This document shows positions 44,957 to 56,284 of a stretch of 64,000 nucleotides of DNA, piece after piece. How positions within the stretch are numbered: position 1 is the stretch's first letter; every line of letters begins with the position of its first letter. The notes below the pieces were generated by a model. The model was not told where the DNA came from. It worked only from the letters and a program-made list of their open reading frames with translations, and did not search any database. Source of the DNA: Hydrotaea diabolus (taxonomy: Eukaryota; Arthropoda; Insecta; Diptera; Muscidae); NCBI GenBank assembly GCA_963513945.1, contig OY740722.1, positions 9,451,628 through 9,515,627 of the forward strand, in the 5' to 3' direction. Made by a program: the position numbers and the translations under genes.

Positions 44957-45930
44957 ATTTTACTAATTAGAAACATAAATACTAGGGACATAAATACGTT
45001 TTATGCTGTAAAATAAAAAGTACTGAATGTTTTTGGACCAAATATTTTTTTATATATTTATTGATGTATATTTTATCCAAAAAGAATCTACTTACTCGAA
45101 ATGTCCGCCTTTTGCCTTTACACACGCCTTAAGTGGCACTGGCCAATCGTCAATAGCTGCACGAACCTCGTCCATTGGAAAATTGGCCACAGCTTGAACC
45201 AAAGCAGTCTTAAGAGATCCAATGTTGGGGTATCTTTTGTGACAAACCTTGTCCTCTAAACAATTTGTAATTAAATGGGTTTAAATCTGGAATGCCTGAG
45301 GGTCATTCTTCAGGGGAAATGAGCGCTGGCAAATTGTTTCAAAGCCAGGCCTTGGACGTTTTAGCCTTATGGGCCGGCGCAGAAATCAATTTTCAATCCT
45401 ACTTTTTCTTAAAGCTGCAGGCAATAAATGTCCGGTACGTCTTTTGAAATTCCCAAGTCTTTTTTAATGATTCGACTCATGGACTTTTGAGTGATATTCA
45501 TCTTACGGGCCATGATTTTCTGTTTTCGGAGCGGATTTCTGTGAATTATTGATTTAACGGCTTTGATGACATGCGGTGTTCGAACAGAGCGTGTGCGGCC
45601 CGACACCTGTGGAGGTCTTTTACATCTCCAGTCTCCTCAAACAGTTTTATGCATCGGTAGACAAACATGGGCTAATACCTAGTGGCCGGAGCGTTTTAAA
45701 AATTTCGCTTTTTTTCATTTCACACTTGATAAGCGATTTTACAGCGATTCGGTTCTCATATCTGGCCACTCTATGATGAAAATTGAAACAATTTTAAAAC
45801 CCCGTTGCAGACTAACGCTATTGAGGTTTGCTTTCAAACCTCATATGACATTAATGGGGTATGTTCAGTTCTACTATTGAAATAGGTGTGTTAAATTTTG
45901 TAAAAGTATTTATGTTCCTACTAAGTAAAT
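44957..45930 (-). pseudogene. Internally deleted Tc1/mariner element, U4 (both ends present)
   Basis: Same deleted transposase, but the 5' flank is retained to about 45,930. There a stretch reading agtatttatgttcctactaagtaaa is, as reverse complement, similar to the other end (ttactaattagaaacataaa). This is the only unit where both terminal repeats seem present. The frame has an extra change at the SGRTR region (cacctgtgg for ccggtgg). Confidence 0.75.
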
Positions 45931-46754
45931 CCTCTCTACTTGTACGAGTGTGGACATCTAATAAAAAAAAACCAAAAGTGTTGACTACGATTATTAAAAT
46001 GTACTACTGATTTTCTAGTTCCAATATATCCATATGATCCCATAGGAACTAAATGGTCAATAGTGTGACCATTGCTTAAAAATTCCTAATGTAGGCAACA
46101 ATTATTACAAAGAAGTAGTAAATTACTGGTTCCAGTGTCGTTAGTGGAATCCCAAATGACAAGCACATATTAAATGTCTCTTGCAGAAATCCTGACCCAA
46201 CGGTCACTTACCTACTTAGGCCAAGTGGCCGTTGGGTCATATTCTTCAGACGCATGACGGAAATAATGGTAGATTAAACATTGGAACTGTATATCTGAAT
46301 AATAGTACCTTGAAGCGGCCTATGGTGACAATGTGTCCGCTACAAGAAGAAGATGTGCCGGTCAAAGAAGCACAATAGAGTTTGTCACGTGCAACTACAG
46401 TAAAAACTAATAATAGACATGGTTCGTTAATTGCACGACTGTATTTGATTCTTACATAAGAGACTTTTGGCATAGCAAAGTCTCAAATTATACCCAACAA
46501 GATCAGCAAAAAATGATTAGTGTTCATAACGAAATGCGAAAACGAATTGGACAATTTAGATAAAGGCATCAGCACATCAAAGTGGTTTTAACAATTTAAC
46601 AGGTCTTTCTAAAAAAAATTGCTGCGGTAACACGAAGGAATTTCAAGGTGTGCGAGAAGATAGGATAATTTGAGAATCAAGGTTTACTAACAAGAATCTA
46701 ACAAATTATATATGACGCCAACACATTTGAATCAGCTGTTCTCGCTTAACGAAG

Positions 46755-47096
46755 GTGCATATGCCGCTGAATTTCTTTTTGAATTTGTTCAATTGGATGT
46801 TTGGACTCATGGTTAATGCAGATGACAACGGCATGCGGCATGAACTTGTCATACTAAGTGACTGTATAGAAGACGTTGCCAAAAGTTTAGTGAATCAAAA
46901 ATCAATCATAAACTCATTGTGGTTGATATGTTATTGTTGTTTGGTTAGGAAAAGGGGCGAGAATGATAATGAGTTGTATTTTCCATCAGACGCAGGCAAA
47001 TTTGCGGCAGTAACAAGGAGGAGTGTTAGGGTGTGCGAAGATAGGGAAGAAGAATTGCCAAGGTTTGCTAACAAGAATCTAACAAAGAACAGATGA
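46755..47096 (+). CDS. Hypothetical 113-residue frame in repeat X, U4
   Basis: Diverged version (CIEDVAKSLVNQKS, SVRVCEDREEELPRFANK) with a different end. Many of the differences from U2 and U3 still keep the frame open. Confidence 0.25.
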   Translation: MHMPLNFFLNLFNWMFGLMVNADDNGMRHELVILSDCIEDVAKSLVNQKSIINSLWLICYCCLVRKRGENDNELYFPSDAGKFAAVTRRSVRVCEDREEELPRFANKNLTKNR

Positions 47097-47382
47097 CGTG
47101 ATTACATTAGAATCAGCTGTTCTCGCTTAGCAAAGGTTCTAAGAATAAGAGGACGCTGAATTTCATTGGGAATATGTACAATTGGAGCGTCTATCATAAA
47201 CTCTTTTGTGGGTGATATGTTATCGTTGTTTGGTTAGGAAAACGGACGAGAATGATAATGGGTAGAATGTCCCATCAGATGCCTACGTGGGCTAAGTGGC
47301 CGTTAGGTCGGATTCTTTAGACTCATGACGGAAATACTCGTAAAGTAAAAGCCAAAACTGTAAAGTTTAGGAGTAGCGGCCT

Positions 47383-47613
47383 GTGGCGAAAATGTGCACG
47401 CTACAAGAAGAAGTTGCGCCGTACAAAGGAACGCCAAATAGTTTGGCATGTGCAACAATAGAAAAAACTCATTCATTTGATTATGATGGCGCAAATTATA
47501 CCCAACAAAGTCAGAAAAATAGAGCAGCTTCTATAACGGAATTCGGCAACAGAACTGTGGTTTATTTAGAAATGTTAGGTACAGTAGACTTCAGCACATC
47601 AACGTTGTTTTAA
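47383..47613 (+). CDS. Hypothetical 76-residue frame in repeat X
   Basis: Reads AKMCTLQEEVAPYKGT, then ATIEKTH, then YTQQSQKNRAASITEFGNR, then VVYLEMLG. The same residues can be traced in other X copies, but interrupted. Unrecognised. Confidence 0.25.
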   Translation: MAKMCTLQEEVAPYKGTPNSLACATIEKTHSFDYDGANYTQQSQKNRAASITEFGNRTVVYLEMLGTVDFSTSTLF

Positions 47614-47644
47614 CAATTTAACGGTCTTTCATAAATGAATTTTA

Positions 47645-48084
47645 AAACTTAGTAATATTTAAGGAATAATGTATACTCAAATTTATACGTACCTGCTATG
47701 TTGATTATTGGCAACTATATTTTATTGTTGTATTTGCATCGTCTGTGGATGCTACCGAGTCTTCTTGACGGCTGCCAACGAAGCCTCATCATCGCCACTG
47801 ATAGCACGGTCGACATCCAAATTCCTCTCTAATAATAAAGCATGTAAAATACTATATTGAAATAGAAAGAAAAATTGTATTTTCTTATAATCACCGGTGC
47901 AACTTTCCCTTATAATTCAAATTTGCATTTTCTCAATTTCTTACAGAATTGTTATATCGCGAATAACAATTCTGTCTGTAATGTCACTTAATATGCTTGC
48001 GTGCATATTAATATGCATACGTGCATATTAATGTGCTTACGTGCATATTATGTTGGTATGTACATAAAGTTCTACTTCTCTACA
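47645..48084 (+). mobile_element. BEL/Pao element, 5' LTR (5' truncated)
   Basis: Matches 52,180-52,614 from aaatttatacgtacc through the gtggatgctaccgag block to cttctctaca. The first part of the LTR seen at 52,079 is missing or too diverged to align by eye. It contains the palindrome-like cagaattgttatatcgcg ... aacaattctg stretch. Confidence 0.75.
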
Positions 48085-49287
48085 TTTATCCCCAACAAAT
48101 GTTGCAGCTCTAGTAACATTCAGCATGGTCCCTCGAACCTTTATAGATCCTGAAAGGAGTTACAGAGTCTTTAATATCAGCAAAATTTACACCCTTGAGC
48201 ATTCGCAGATGGTTGCCTGTTCGGAATACCAATCACCAATCACGATTTTTTGTAGTTACGCATGTAACAAGCAAACTCGCCTATTGCAAATTAAGTGAGT
48301 CAGAGGGTACCAAAGAAGGTATAATTCAGTCATATCGTCGCAGACATACTCGAACGGGTAGTTATAAAGCGAGACTCCGCAGCACCTGATAGGACAAATT
48401 GAAGTAATTAACAAGTAGTGTATTTAAATGCAGTATTAAATAAAATTCAAATATAACACAACATTGCAAATAATAAAATGAATATTAAAAAAAAACACAG
48501 TGCTAAGAGCATCTTCAAAAGTGTGTTTCCATTATAAACGAAGGAAAAGAAAAAGCTCGACATCAAACACCATTAGCAGGAATCCAATGTACAAAATTAA
48601 TTGAATTTATTAGTAAAATTAGTTACTGCTTAATTTTCTTGGTAAAGCTTGTAACATTCGTTAGTATAAACGTTATCACAAATTCCGCCAAAAATAACAT
48701 CAGATACTACGGGACACACCAGTACAACTGCCATATAAAACCAATGCTGAAAGCTACACGTCAATAAAATCGGATAGTGACAAGGCCGACATCTTAACAC
48801 AACAACGACACCAGCTGTGAACAGTTCAACAATACTTATAATATTTCTTCATGTCAAAAGACAATAACGACAACAAAACTATTCAACAATTGAACTAAGA
48901 ATTTATGTATCGTCACACAAACCGTATGTTACAAAATCCCATAAGAATAAAATAGCAATTAATATATATTTATCAAACTCCGTGAAACCCGAAGACCAGA
49001 ACCAACTCTTCTTGAAGTCACAATTTATTTCAAGTGAGTACCCCTAATTACACCACACCTAACAGAAATAGAAAAATATCGCATGACAGGTAAAAGATAG
49101 ACAGACTATACCCTCTTATCTCACCATTAAAAGTATCAGAAAAGTGACTGCTTAATAGAACGCAGCTTTGACTGAAAGACTGTTTAAAAGAGTTAAAAGA
49201 ATCACACATAAAAATTTGTTATATTAATAAAAGTACTATACATGCTCAGAAATTTGGCTTTTTTTATTTCCGCTTACATCTGACTAT
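48085..49287. other. BEL/Pao 5' internal region, nothing recognised
   Basis: No recognisable primer-binding site was found by eye directly after the LTR. A 64-residue frame at 48,195-48,389 matches nothing I know. Otherwise AT-rich and noncoding. Confidence 0.4.
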
Positions 49288-49289
49288 AA

Positions 49290-49937
49290 CACTGTGCGAC
49301 AGCCACAATCAGTTTGGGATGAAACCACCGGGGAAAGTTATATCGGTCAAAAAAAGGTCATACGTGTCCCAGCGTTTCGTTGGGACACGTATGGAATCGA
49401 GATATATTGATTTGAAGTTAGTAAGTATCGTATAGGGGAATTTGTCACGTTTTTGGCTCTTTTGTTTGACATAACTTGAGAACCACTCGTCCGATTTAGC
49501 TGAAATAAATTTTAAAGTAATAAAGTAATAGGACTTGGCACTTTTTACCCTTTTGGATTTTTTATGAATTAAAAAAAAAAAATTTAATTTTTAGGCAAAA
49601 ATAATTTTTTTTTTCATACATTTATTTATAATTGCGAAACTGTTGCTTAAGTAGGAAAACGGTTTAAGAACAGATTAGAGGAATTGTAATTCTTAATTTT
49701 TCTAAATTTGTTTCAGCTAAATCGGACGAGTGGTTCTCGAGTTATGTCAAACAAAAGAGCCTAAAACGTGACAAATTCCCCTATACGATACTTACTAACT
49801 TCAAATCGATATATCTCGATTCCTAGATGAGACCCAGCGAAACGCTGGAACACGTATGACTTTTTTTTTTCAATATAACTTTCCCCGGTGGTTTCATTCC
49901 AAACCGATCACTGAATCTTACCATTTGTCGCAGAGTG
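49290..49937. mobile_element. Foldback element (PIF/Harbinger-like MITE), about 650 bp
   Basis: Termini are cactgtgcgaca and its imperfect complement tgtcgcagagtg, each flanked by TAA, so a 3-bp duplication. The arms of about 250-300 bp are near-perfect inverted repeats, with ggggaaagttatatcgg opposite aactttccccggtgg. The interior has an A/T run. The inner part resembles the array 1 foldback arm (gacataactcgagaac, ctgaaataaattgagaa) and shares its CACTGTG end, so the two are related families. It sits inside the BEL/Pao element. Confidence 0.7.
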
Positions 49938-50539
49938 TAATTAGAGCCAAAAGTGCACGTGTCTAGTTACAGTATACCTGAAAAACATCTTTTGAAACGG
50001 TGGGATATTAACCAGCAGACAACGGGTGCTAGTTTCTTGGGGACAAGTCTTAAGAGGGTCCAGAAATACACAGTTTTATTTTTTGTATGGATATGTAAAG
50101 TCTAAAGTTTATGCAGACAAGCCCATTTCGATCCAGGCCTTGGAGTAAAACAGCACGCGTGTCATTCGCCAGTTACCAGTCGAAATTCTCGAACGAGTCA
50201 TCGAAAATTTGAATCAACGGGTGGGCCATCTGAGACGTATCCGCGGCCTACATTTGATAGACATAATCTTCTAAAAATAAATGCCAAAAAATGTTTTTTC
50301 AAATGATAATAAACTTTTTCGATTCAATTTGAATTTTCTGTGTTTTTTTTTCCTTAAAAAATTATGAAACCTTGAAATGAAAACCTGTTATATTGTATAA
50401 TTTACATTTTTCTACATTTTAATGAATGATTTTAGTTTCGATTCGGAAGATATTATCATATTTTGTTGCCATTTGGATTCCCTTTTAAAGGAAGAGGTTT
50501 CAGGCTTAAGCCTGAAGACTTAGACACTGTCAAAATCAA

Positions 50540-51217
50540 ATACCTGTCTTGTACTAAAAACTTTCACGCATGCAAATCAAAGATATTTGATCTACAGATC
50601 TGCTGCTAAAAAACTTTACCATCTGCGGTTAAAAAAATACAAACTTTGTGTAGAGAATTTTGCACTAGCTTGGGAAGCAATTAGATCACGGTACGAAAAC
50701 AAAAGAATTCTAGTAGATAACCAGCTAAAGATCCTACATAACCTAAAATCTTAACTTTCGGAGAGCAGTGAATCCCTACACTGAAATCCCTACATGAAAC
50801 CCTATCTCTTTGGGAGCAGACTTTAAAATCGTACAAGACCTTCCACAGTGGGATGAAATGGATGACTTCTTATCAAATAGATATGAAGTTGTCGAGCGCC
50901 TTAATAGTATTCATGGAATAAAATATATTTTACGAAAAAAGTCTGATCCAGGCGTTAATATTTTTCGCATCGAAGGTACTCCGCAATTTCCCTGTAAGCT
51001 TTCTGAATCACATCATGGCCTCAAGTACTGCTCCGAATACAAGAAACTTAGCTCAAATGCTAGAAAGCGATTTGTCTCTAAAACTATAATCTGCTTCAAT
51101 TATCTCTCATATACACATCTTTATAAAGATTGTAAAAGCAAAAACGTCTGTATGGAATATCGGGAAAGACATCACTCCACATTACGTTCTAGTTCAAAGC
51201 CTTATGCTTCCAACTGA
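50540..51217 (+). pseudogene. BEL/Pao gag remnant
   Basis: Pieces in order: ENFALAWEAIRSRYENKR and LKILHNL (50,655-50,750), frameshifts, then an open stretch from 50,810 with WDEMDDFLSNRYEVVERLN. This is followed by Cys/His clusters (CKLSESHHGLKYC, then CFNYL, H, C, and CMEYRERHH). These correspond to the capsid-like and zinc-finger arrangement of BEL/Pao gag proteins, where C-x2-C pairs are normal; several second Cys residues are replaced (CKLSE, CFNY, CMEY). The protein packages element RNA. This copy is dead. Confidence 0.8.
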
Positions 51218-51800
51218 ACCCAGAATTTTTCAAACATGAGGAATCGGGGGAGGTTCTATTCTCAGAACGCCATGATAATTCCATTAATATTCAAGCCATT
51301 GTAGTTCCCAAAATAACCCGCCTGCTACCTAATTTTAACGTATCGGCCTCAAATTTTAATTCAGAGGACATAAAAGGCCTTGATCTAGCTAATCCCACAT
51401 CATATTTTTCAATTAAAACCACTAGTGATGTAATCACTCACCAGCTAAAAACTTTTTGGAAACAAGAAGATGTATAAACGGACGCCCCATGTCAAAAAAT
51501 GATGAGTATTGTTAATTTCTATTTATTAAAAACATAGGAATGGAAAAATAACTAAAAAGCAAATCAGAACTGGCAGAAACTTACCATAATGTCTTGAATA
51601 AGTTTTTTGCTCTTGACCATATGGAACCAACGACTTCTCAAAAAATCTCAAGGTCAGATACATACAACTCGTTTTATCTGCCGCATCTTGCGATGAACAC
51701 TGCAACAAAACTAAGAGTTGTCTTCAATGCCTCAAAACGAACATATTCAGGATATTGCCTTTCCATTGTCATTTATGTAAATCCCGCTCTACAAACTAAT
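51218..51800 (+). pseudogene. BEL/Pao protease/reverse transcriptase remnant
   Basis: Fragments include IVVPKITRLLP followed by GLDLANP (protease to linker region), FWKQEDV, and a stretch with SFYLPHLAMNT and TKLRVVFNASKRT, which is the N-terminal reverse transcriptase signature of BEL/Pao elements. The rest of RT, RNase H and integrase are not seen, so there is a large internal deletion after about 51,800. Stops and frameshifts throughout. Confidence 0.8.
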
Positions 51801-52071
51801 GCGAGTAACTTCGGAGATGATTACCGAAAGTGTAAACGTGAACATTACACCCACCTTCATTCACCAATATTGCAGCGTTCAGGATAATGGCACGATGATA
51901 CATCAAACGCAAAACCAACGGCATATAAGCACTAAAGAAAACCCCTTCAGCGACACAAACAACAGCATGATCAACAACACAACTACAAGTCAATCTAAAT
52001 ATCTGCAGGACCATCTGTAAAGCCCAAAAAGTTGTAGGAAGCATTAATCATGATTGTTGGTCTTTTCCACC
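51801..52071. other. BEL/Pao 3' internal sequence
   Basis: Short frames only. The stretch just before the LTR reads tcttttccaccaagg and resembles the 3' end of BEL/Pao pol, but the coding is eroded. Confidence 0.35.
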
Positions 52072-52078
52072 AAGGGGA
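52072..52078 (+). promoter_or_regulatory. BEL/Pao polypurine tract
   Basis: The run aagggga lies immediately before the TG that opens the 3' LTR. That is the expected place for the plus-strand primer. Confidence 0.5.
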
Positions 52079-52614
52079 TGTTCAAAGTTATTCCTTCATA
52101 ATATTAAAAGTATTTCATCCCTTACTTAATTACTTATAAATATTTTGTATTAATTATCTTAGAGTAAGAAACAGAATTACCACTACTATTAACTTGAATT
52201 GCATAAATCTCTAAATTATTTTTTTAAATTTATCCGTACTTTCTATGTTGACTATTGGGAACCATATTTTATTATTGTATTTGCATAGTTTGTGGATGCT
52301 ACCGAGTATTCTTGGCGGCTGCCAACGAAGCCTTTGTCTTTTTCATCGCCAAAGATACCACGGTCGACATCTAACTTCCCCACTTATAATAAAGCATGTA
52401 AGATAATATTTAAAAATATGAAAGAAAAAGAGAGCTTCCCTTATAACCACCTGTGCAACTTTGAATTTCCCTTATAATTAATATTTGCATATTGTCAGTA
52501 TCTTACAGAATTGGTATATCGCGTATAACAATTCGGTTTGTAATTTCGCTTAATATGAGAGGCTTATTGGCACCCAAATATGTTGGTATGTACTTAAAGT
52601 TATACTTCTCTACA
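52079..52614 (+). mobile_element. BEL/Pao element, 3' LTR
   Basis: Opens TGTTCAAAG after the polypurine tract and closes cttctctaCA, the canonical TG/CA ends. Its last 370 bp match the 5' LTR at 47,699-48,084. I see no matching 5-bp flanks, because the outer end of the 5' LTR is missing. Confidence 0.75.
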
Positions 52615-52753
52615 GTTTACTTTAAGCGCAAACTTGTTTGACTTGTGCAGTAGGGTGGAGTGAAAATGAGATTTTCCAATAATCGAAATGGAATTCCTGG
52701 CAAAATGTGACCACTGGCTTCTTAAACTACCATGCAAAAAATTAATCATCTGT

Positions 52754-53089
52754 CAACGGGGTCAAAGTTGAGAGTGAATGGGTAAAAATTCACAAAAAGG
52801 CACACAACTGCCCCGGAGTCTCTCGTAGAGCAATCAAATGTAAGACCAACCCTCATTAATTTCCCCCAATAAACATTTTCTTAGAACAGACCTACCCCCT
52901 ATCTCTACTCCATATGGGGGCTCCCATACAAAATTCAAGATTTGACGAAATTGTTAAAAATTGGCCGCCACAGGTTTCAGGTTGCCACTAGGGGTATACA
53001 ATGTAATGTATTATTTTTTCACCATAAACATTTTTTCAGAACATAGTTGCCCCCTATTTCGACTCCCTAAGGGGGCTCCCATACGAAAT
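52754..53089 (+). repeat. Left inverted repeat of the TIR transposon
   Basis: Begins caacggggtcaaag and ends gctcccatacgaaat. Contains two direct subrepeats about 130 bp apart. Confidence 0.85.
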
Positions 53090-53302
53090 ACATACATACA
53101 AAATACCCATACATGTGTAAAACCAGTTTCTCTTAATGGAAAAAAAATTATATATGTATATTGTTAGTCCCCCAAATGCTGGTATGTTATCAGATTAAAG
53201 TTCAATATTGAAGCTGCCGACTTATCGACAAATGTTGTTCGAAACAACAAATGTTCTAAATTGTTATTTTCGTTTCATTAGCGCCTCCTGCTTCCAATAA
53301 AA

Positions 53303-55504
53303 ATGTCTCAAGTTAAGACTCGTCACATGAGAAATTGTCCTGTGTTTGGCTTGCCACAAACGTTTGCTGAGTTTCAATTACCCACCTATAATGACGTTAT
53401 GAAGTATTATCTACTCATCAAGTATGAACTAAAGCCAGATAAAACAGCAAAAGAGCCGAGTGTTCATGACATATCCGAAATAGTTGCTTCTCGAATTTTA
53501 CAGATTTGGCAAAAAGCATCCCTGCCAACTGTCAGTTTAAAAAGGGTATTACAGCTCATTCGTTCTTACCATGGTAAATATAGAAACTTAATGAAACCTT
53601 ATAAAAATCGTCAGACCTACAACAACTATCAGGAAAAAGTTAAGAAATTTAGAGACGAATCGCAAAGATTGTTTGATATCAGTAGTTGCAAATGCAAACT
53701 GATCTCTAACTGTAGATGTGAAAAAAAATGTCGTGTACCTAAGAATGAAATAAACTTTTTAATTGATCAAAGAACAACGAGGAAAATGGTGATTGGCGGT
53801 GTTGATAATATTGCCTCTAAAAAAGCTATGAAGAAACAAGGGAGAAAAGAAAAATGTTTACTTGAGAAACAACAAGTAGATGATTTGCAACAACCTTGCT
53901 GTTCCCGTTCATTGCTCGATAATGTGTCAATCGACAGCAGTGATTCCTGCAATAGCTCTAGTGTGTCTTCATATAATGCATACTCTTCAACAAAACAGCC
54001 ACCACAAGTCGTTCAGTCGTCGATTAAAAAAATGCGATTAACACTGCCATGTTTAGCCCTTGCCTGCGATCGTACTGGAGTTTACGACAGATCCGCTGCT
54101 ATCATAGCGTCCTCTGTTCTAAAAGACGTTGGCATTATTTCATCAAACGATCAGAGTCGTGTCATAGATCGCTCACAAGTGCGCCGTGCCAGATCAAAGA
54201 AGAGGGCAGCTTTACAAAATATAAACCGTAAAGAAATTATTCGTGGTCTTTACTTTGACGGTAGAAGGGACAACACATTAGTGCTTATCGAAAAAAATGG
54301 AAAATATTACAGAAATCGACAAATGAAAGCACATTACGTAATTGTCTCGGAGCCAGAAAGTGAGTACTTCGGCCATGTCACATGTGAATCCGGAACGGCT
54401 GGAACTATTAAAACTACTTTAATTACTCACTTGACGAATAAATCGGTGGATTTGAATGCTATAGTGGCTGTAGGTTGCGATGGAACAGTAGTGAATACGG
54501 GTTTGAAAGGAGGTGTCATTCGCCTGATAGAAGCAGAATTAAATAAACCCTTGCATTGGTTCGTTTGTCAATTGCATTCAAACGAATTGCCGCTGCGACA
54601 TTTATTGGTAGTTTTGAATGGAAAAATATCCCAACTACAAAAGTGTGGGGCAATGCCAATCGTAAAATTTTCTGTTATTCCTACAACACTACCAGACATC
54701 ACCAATATTGACCTCAGCTCTGACCAAAAATATCTTTTTAATATAATGACAGCTATCAGCAGGGGGTGAATTTTCTTCAGATCTGGCCAATACGAAACCT
54801 GGACCCCTCAACCATTCTAGATGGTTAACTACAGCAAATCGTATTTTAAGGTTATATGCTGCTAAAACTGATCCCGAAAAAAATTTATTAATATTAGCGA
54901 CTTTTGTGATGAAAGTTTATGGTCGAATGTGGTTTATAATCAAGTGTAATCCCTCTTGCACAAACGGAGCTAAACACTTGTGGGAAACAATTAACCTGAG
55001 TCGATATTTGGACGACAATTTAAAAAAATAATACATCCAGTGATTCAACGAAATGGTTATTTCGGTAATCCAGAAAATGTCCTTATCGGTATGCTCGCAG
55101 ATGAAAGACAAGAGATACGTAACCTAGCATACACACGCATTCTAAAAGCAAGATTAGAGAACAATTATGGGTTACGAAAGTTCGAAGTACCTTCTTTAAA
55201 TTTTGATGCTGAGGATTACACGGACTTAATAAATTGGCAAGACCATCAAATAACTGAGCCACCTTTGACTTTAAATATTTTACACGAATTCTTGGAGAAT
55301 ATTGTCGAAAATGGTCTTGGTACACATCACAATATAAAAGATTTTCCTTGCCATACCCAAGCCGTATAGCGCTGCATTAAGCTGGTGACAGATGCGTCCA
55401 GTTCCGTCTGTGGAGAAAGTAAACGTGATGGATTTATAAGAGCACGACTATTATCACGCCAGAAGATGCCGTCCTTTAATACAAAGAAACAATTTAATGT
55501 GTAG
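53303..55504 (+). pseudogene. Transposase-like gene, about 730 codons, three lesions
   Basis: Starts at ATG in an aaaATG context and is open for 488 codons. It is broken by one extra G in a G run at about 54,765 and continues in another frame to about 55,020. There an A run shifts it again; it then reads to a TAG at 55,367 and on to a natural end at about 55,502. The N-terminal third is basic. A Cys-rich cluster (residues 129-143, CKCKL, CRCEKKC) is followed by a linker. Then come acidic residues in conserved-looking contexts: CDRTGVYDR (256, 262), LYFDGRRDNT (319), GCDGTVVNTG (393) and HSNELPLRHL (428). Downstream blocks include NHSRWLTTANRILRL, IQRNGYFGNPENVLIGML and RDGFIRARLLSR. I recall similar proteins in many animals as uncharacterised transposase-like proteins. 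The superfamily and catalytic triad are unassigned inference. Confidence 0.75.
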
Positions 55505-55648
55505 TACCTAATTTAAATACATTTTATTAATAAACAACATTTTCATAAAAAATAATTCCATTCACGTTTTTTTTATAAAATGTTTTATAAAATGTTTAAT
55601 GGGGGAAATTAATAAATTAATCCTATAATTTTCCAGTCTGTCATATAA
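55505..55648. other. Transposon 3' spacer
   Basis: AT-rich stretch between the gene end and the right repeat. It contains aataaa-like signals (taataaacaac near 55,528) that could serve polyadenylation. No ORF. Confidence 0.4.
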
Positions 55649-55991
55649 ATTTTGTATGGGAGCCCCCTTAGGGAGTCGAAATAGGGGGCAACTATGTTCT
55701 GAAAAAATGTTTATGGTGAAAAAATAATGTAAGTCGGTCATACATTTTATACCCCTAGTGGCAACCTGGAACCTGTGGCGGCCAATTTTTAACAATTTCG
55801 TCAAATCTTGAATTTTGTATGGGAGCCCCCATATGGAGTAGAGATAGGGGGTAGGTCTGTTCTAAGAAAATGTTTATTGGGGGAAATTAATGAGGGTTGG
55901 TCTTACATTTGATTGCTCTACGAGAGACTCCGGGGCAGTTGTGTGCCTTTTTGTGAATTTTTACCCATTCACTCTCAACTTTGACCCCGTT
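55649..55991 (-). repeat. Right inverted repeat of the TIR transposon
   Basis: Reverse complement of the left repeat with few differences. Includes a 13-bp variant region (gaccgacttac) not in the left copy. Confidence 0.85.
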
Positions 55992-56103
55992 GGGGCACCT
56001 CAAAACGTTACGCTACAAACTCCGGTTTTTGCACTAATTCATATGTACTATTAGTTCATCTTTTGGTGACTATTCCATTTTGAAATTCCAAAAAAAAATT
56101 TTC

Positions 56104-56270
56104 CCAGACACAAGCCAAGTGTCCGTTAGGTCGGGTTCTTCAGACGCATGACGGATATAATGGTAAAGTAAAAGTGAAAACTGTCAAGCTGGCGAACAGT
56201 GCCTTGAAGCGGCCTGTGGCAGTAAAAACTCATAATAGACATGGCACATTAATGCGATGGCAGATATTCA
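56104..56270. repeat. Dispersed repeat X, fragment
   Basis: Reads aagccaagtgtccgttagg, cttcagacgcatgacgg and aagcggcctgtggc. It abuts the right end of the TIR transposon. Confidence 0.6.
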
Positions 56271-56284
56271 ATAAAATATTTCTC

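Larger units (their letters stand above)
40676..47090. repeat. Macro-repeat U4 (about 6.4 kb, most diverged and most complete)
   Basis: It retains sequences deleted elsewhere: about 90 bp of PLE-B thumb coding near 43,026-43,115 and about 200 bp at the mariner 5' end (45,793-45,995). A segment of about 170 bp is tandemly duplicated at 41,288-41,631. Its right end breaks up into other X fragments. Confidence 0.85.
46215..47640. repeat. Repeat X block, U4 and right flank
   Basis: More diverged copy. After 47,090 it is rearranged, with a fresh start at about 47,275 (catcagatgcctacgtggg) and an open frame at 47,383-47,613. Confidence 0.65.
52650..56103 (+). mobile_element. DNA transposon with long inverted repeats, unclassified
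   Basis: Inverted repeats at 52,754-53,089 and 55,649-55,991 flank one broken gene. Outside them, the left (agggtggagtgaaaatgag) and right ends share only short blocks (gaaaat, gaaatggaat), so true termini are probably near 52,650 and 56,103 but diverged. Each repeat contains two related blocks of about 65 bp (cagaac ... ccccctat ... gggggctcccata), plausibly transposase binding sites. Confidence 0.75.

Noticed and set aside
21845..47090. Macro-array as a pure assembly artefact
   Set aside because: Units differ by many substitutions and unit-specific indels, so they are not copies of the same reads. Unit number could still be misassembled.
47699..48084. Placing the BEL/Pao LTR start at tgttgattattgg
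   Set aside because: Similarity between the two LTRs extends upstream of this point (aaatttat, cgtac), and a polypurine tract lies 170 bp earlier in the 3' copy.
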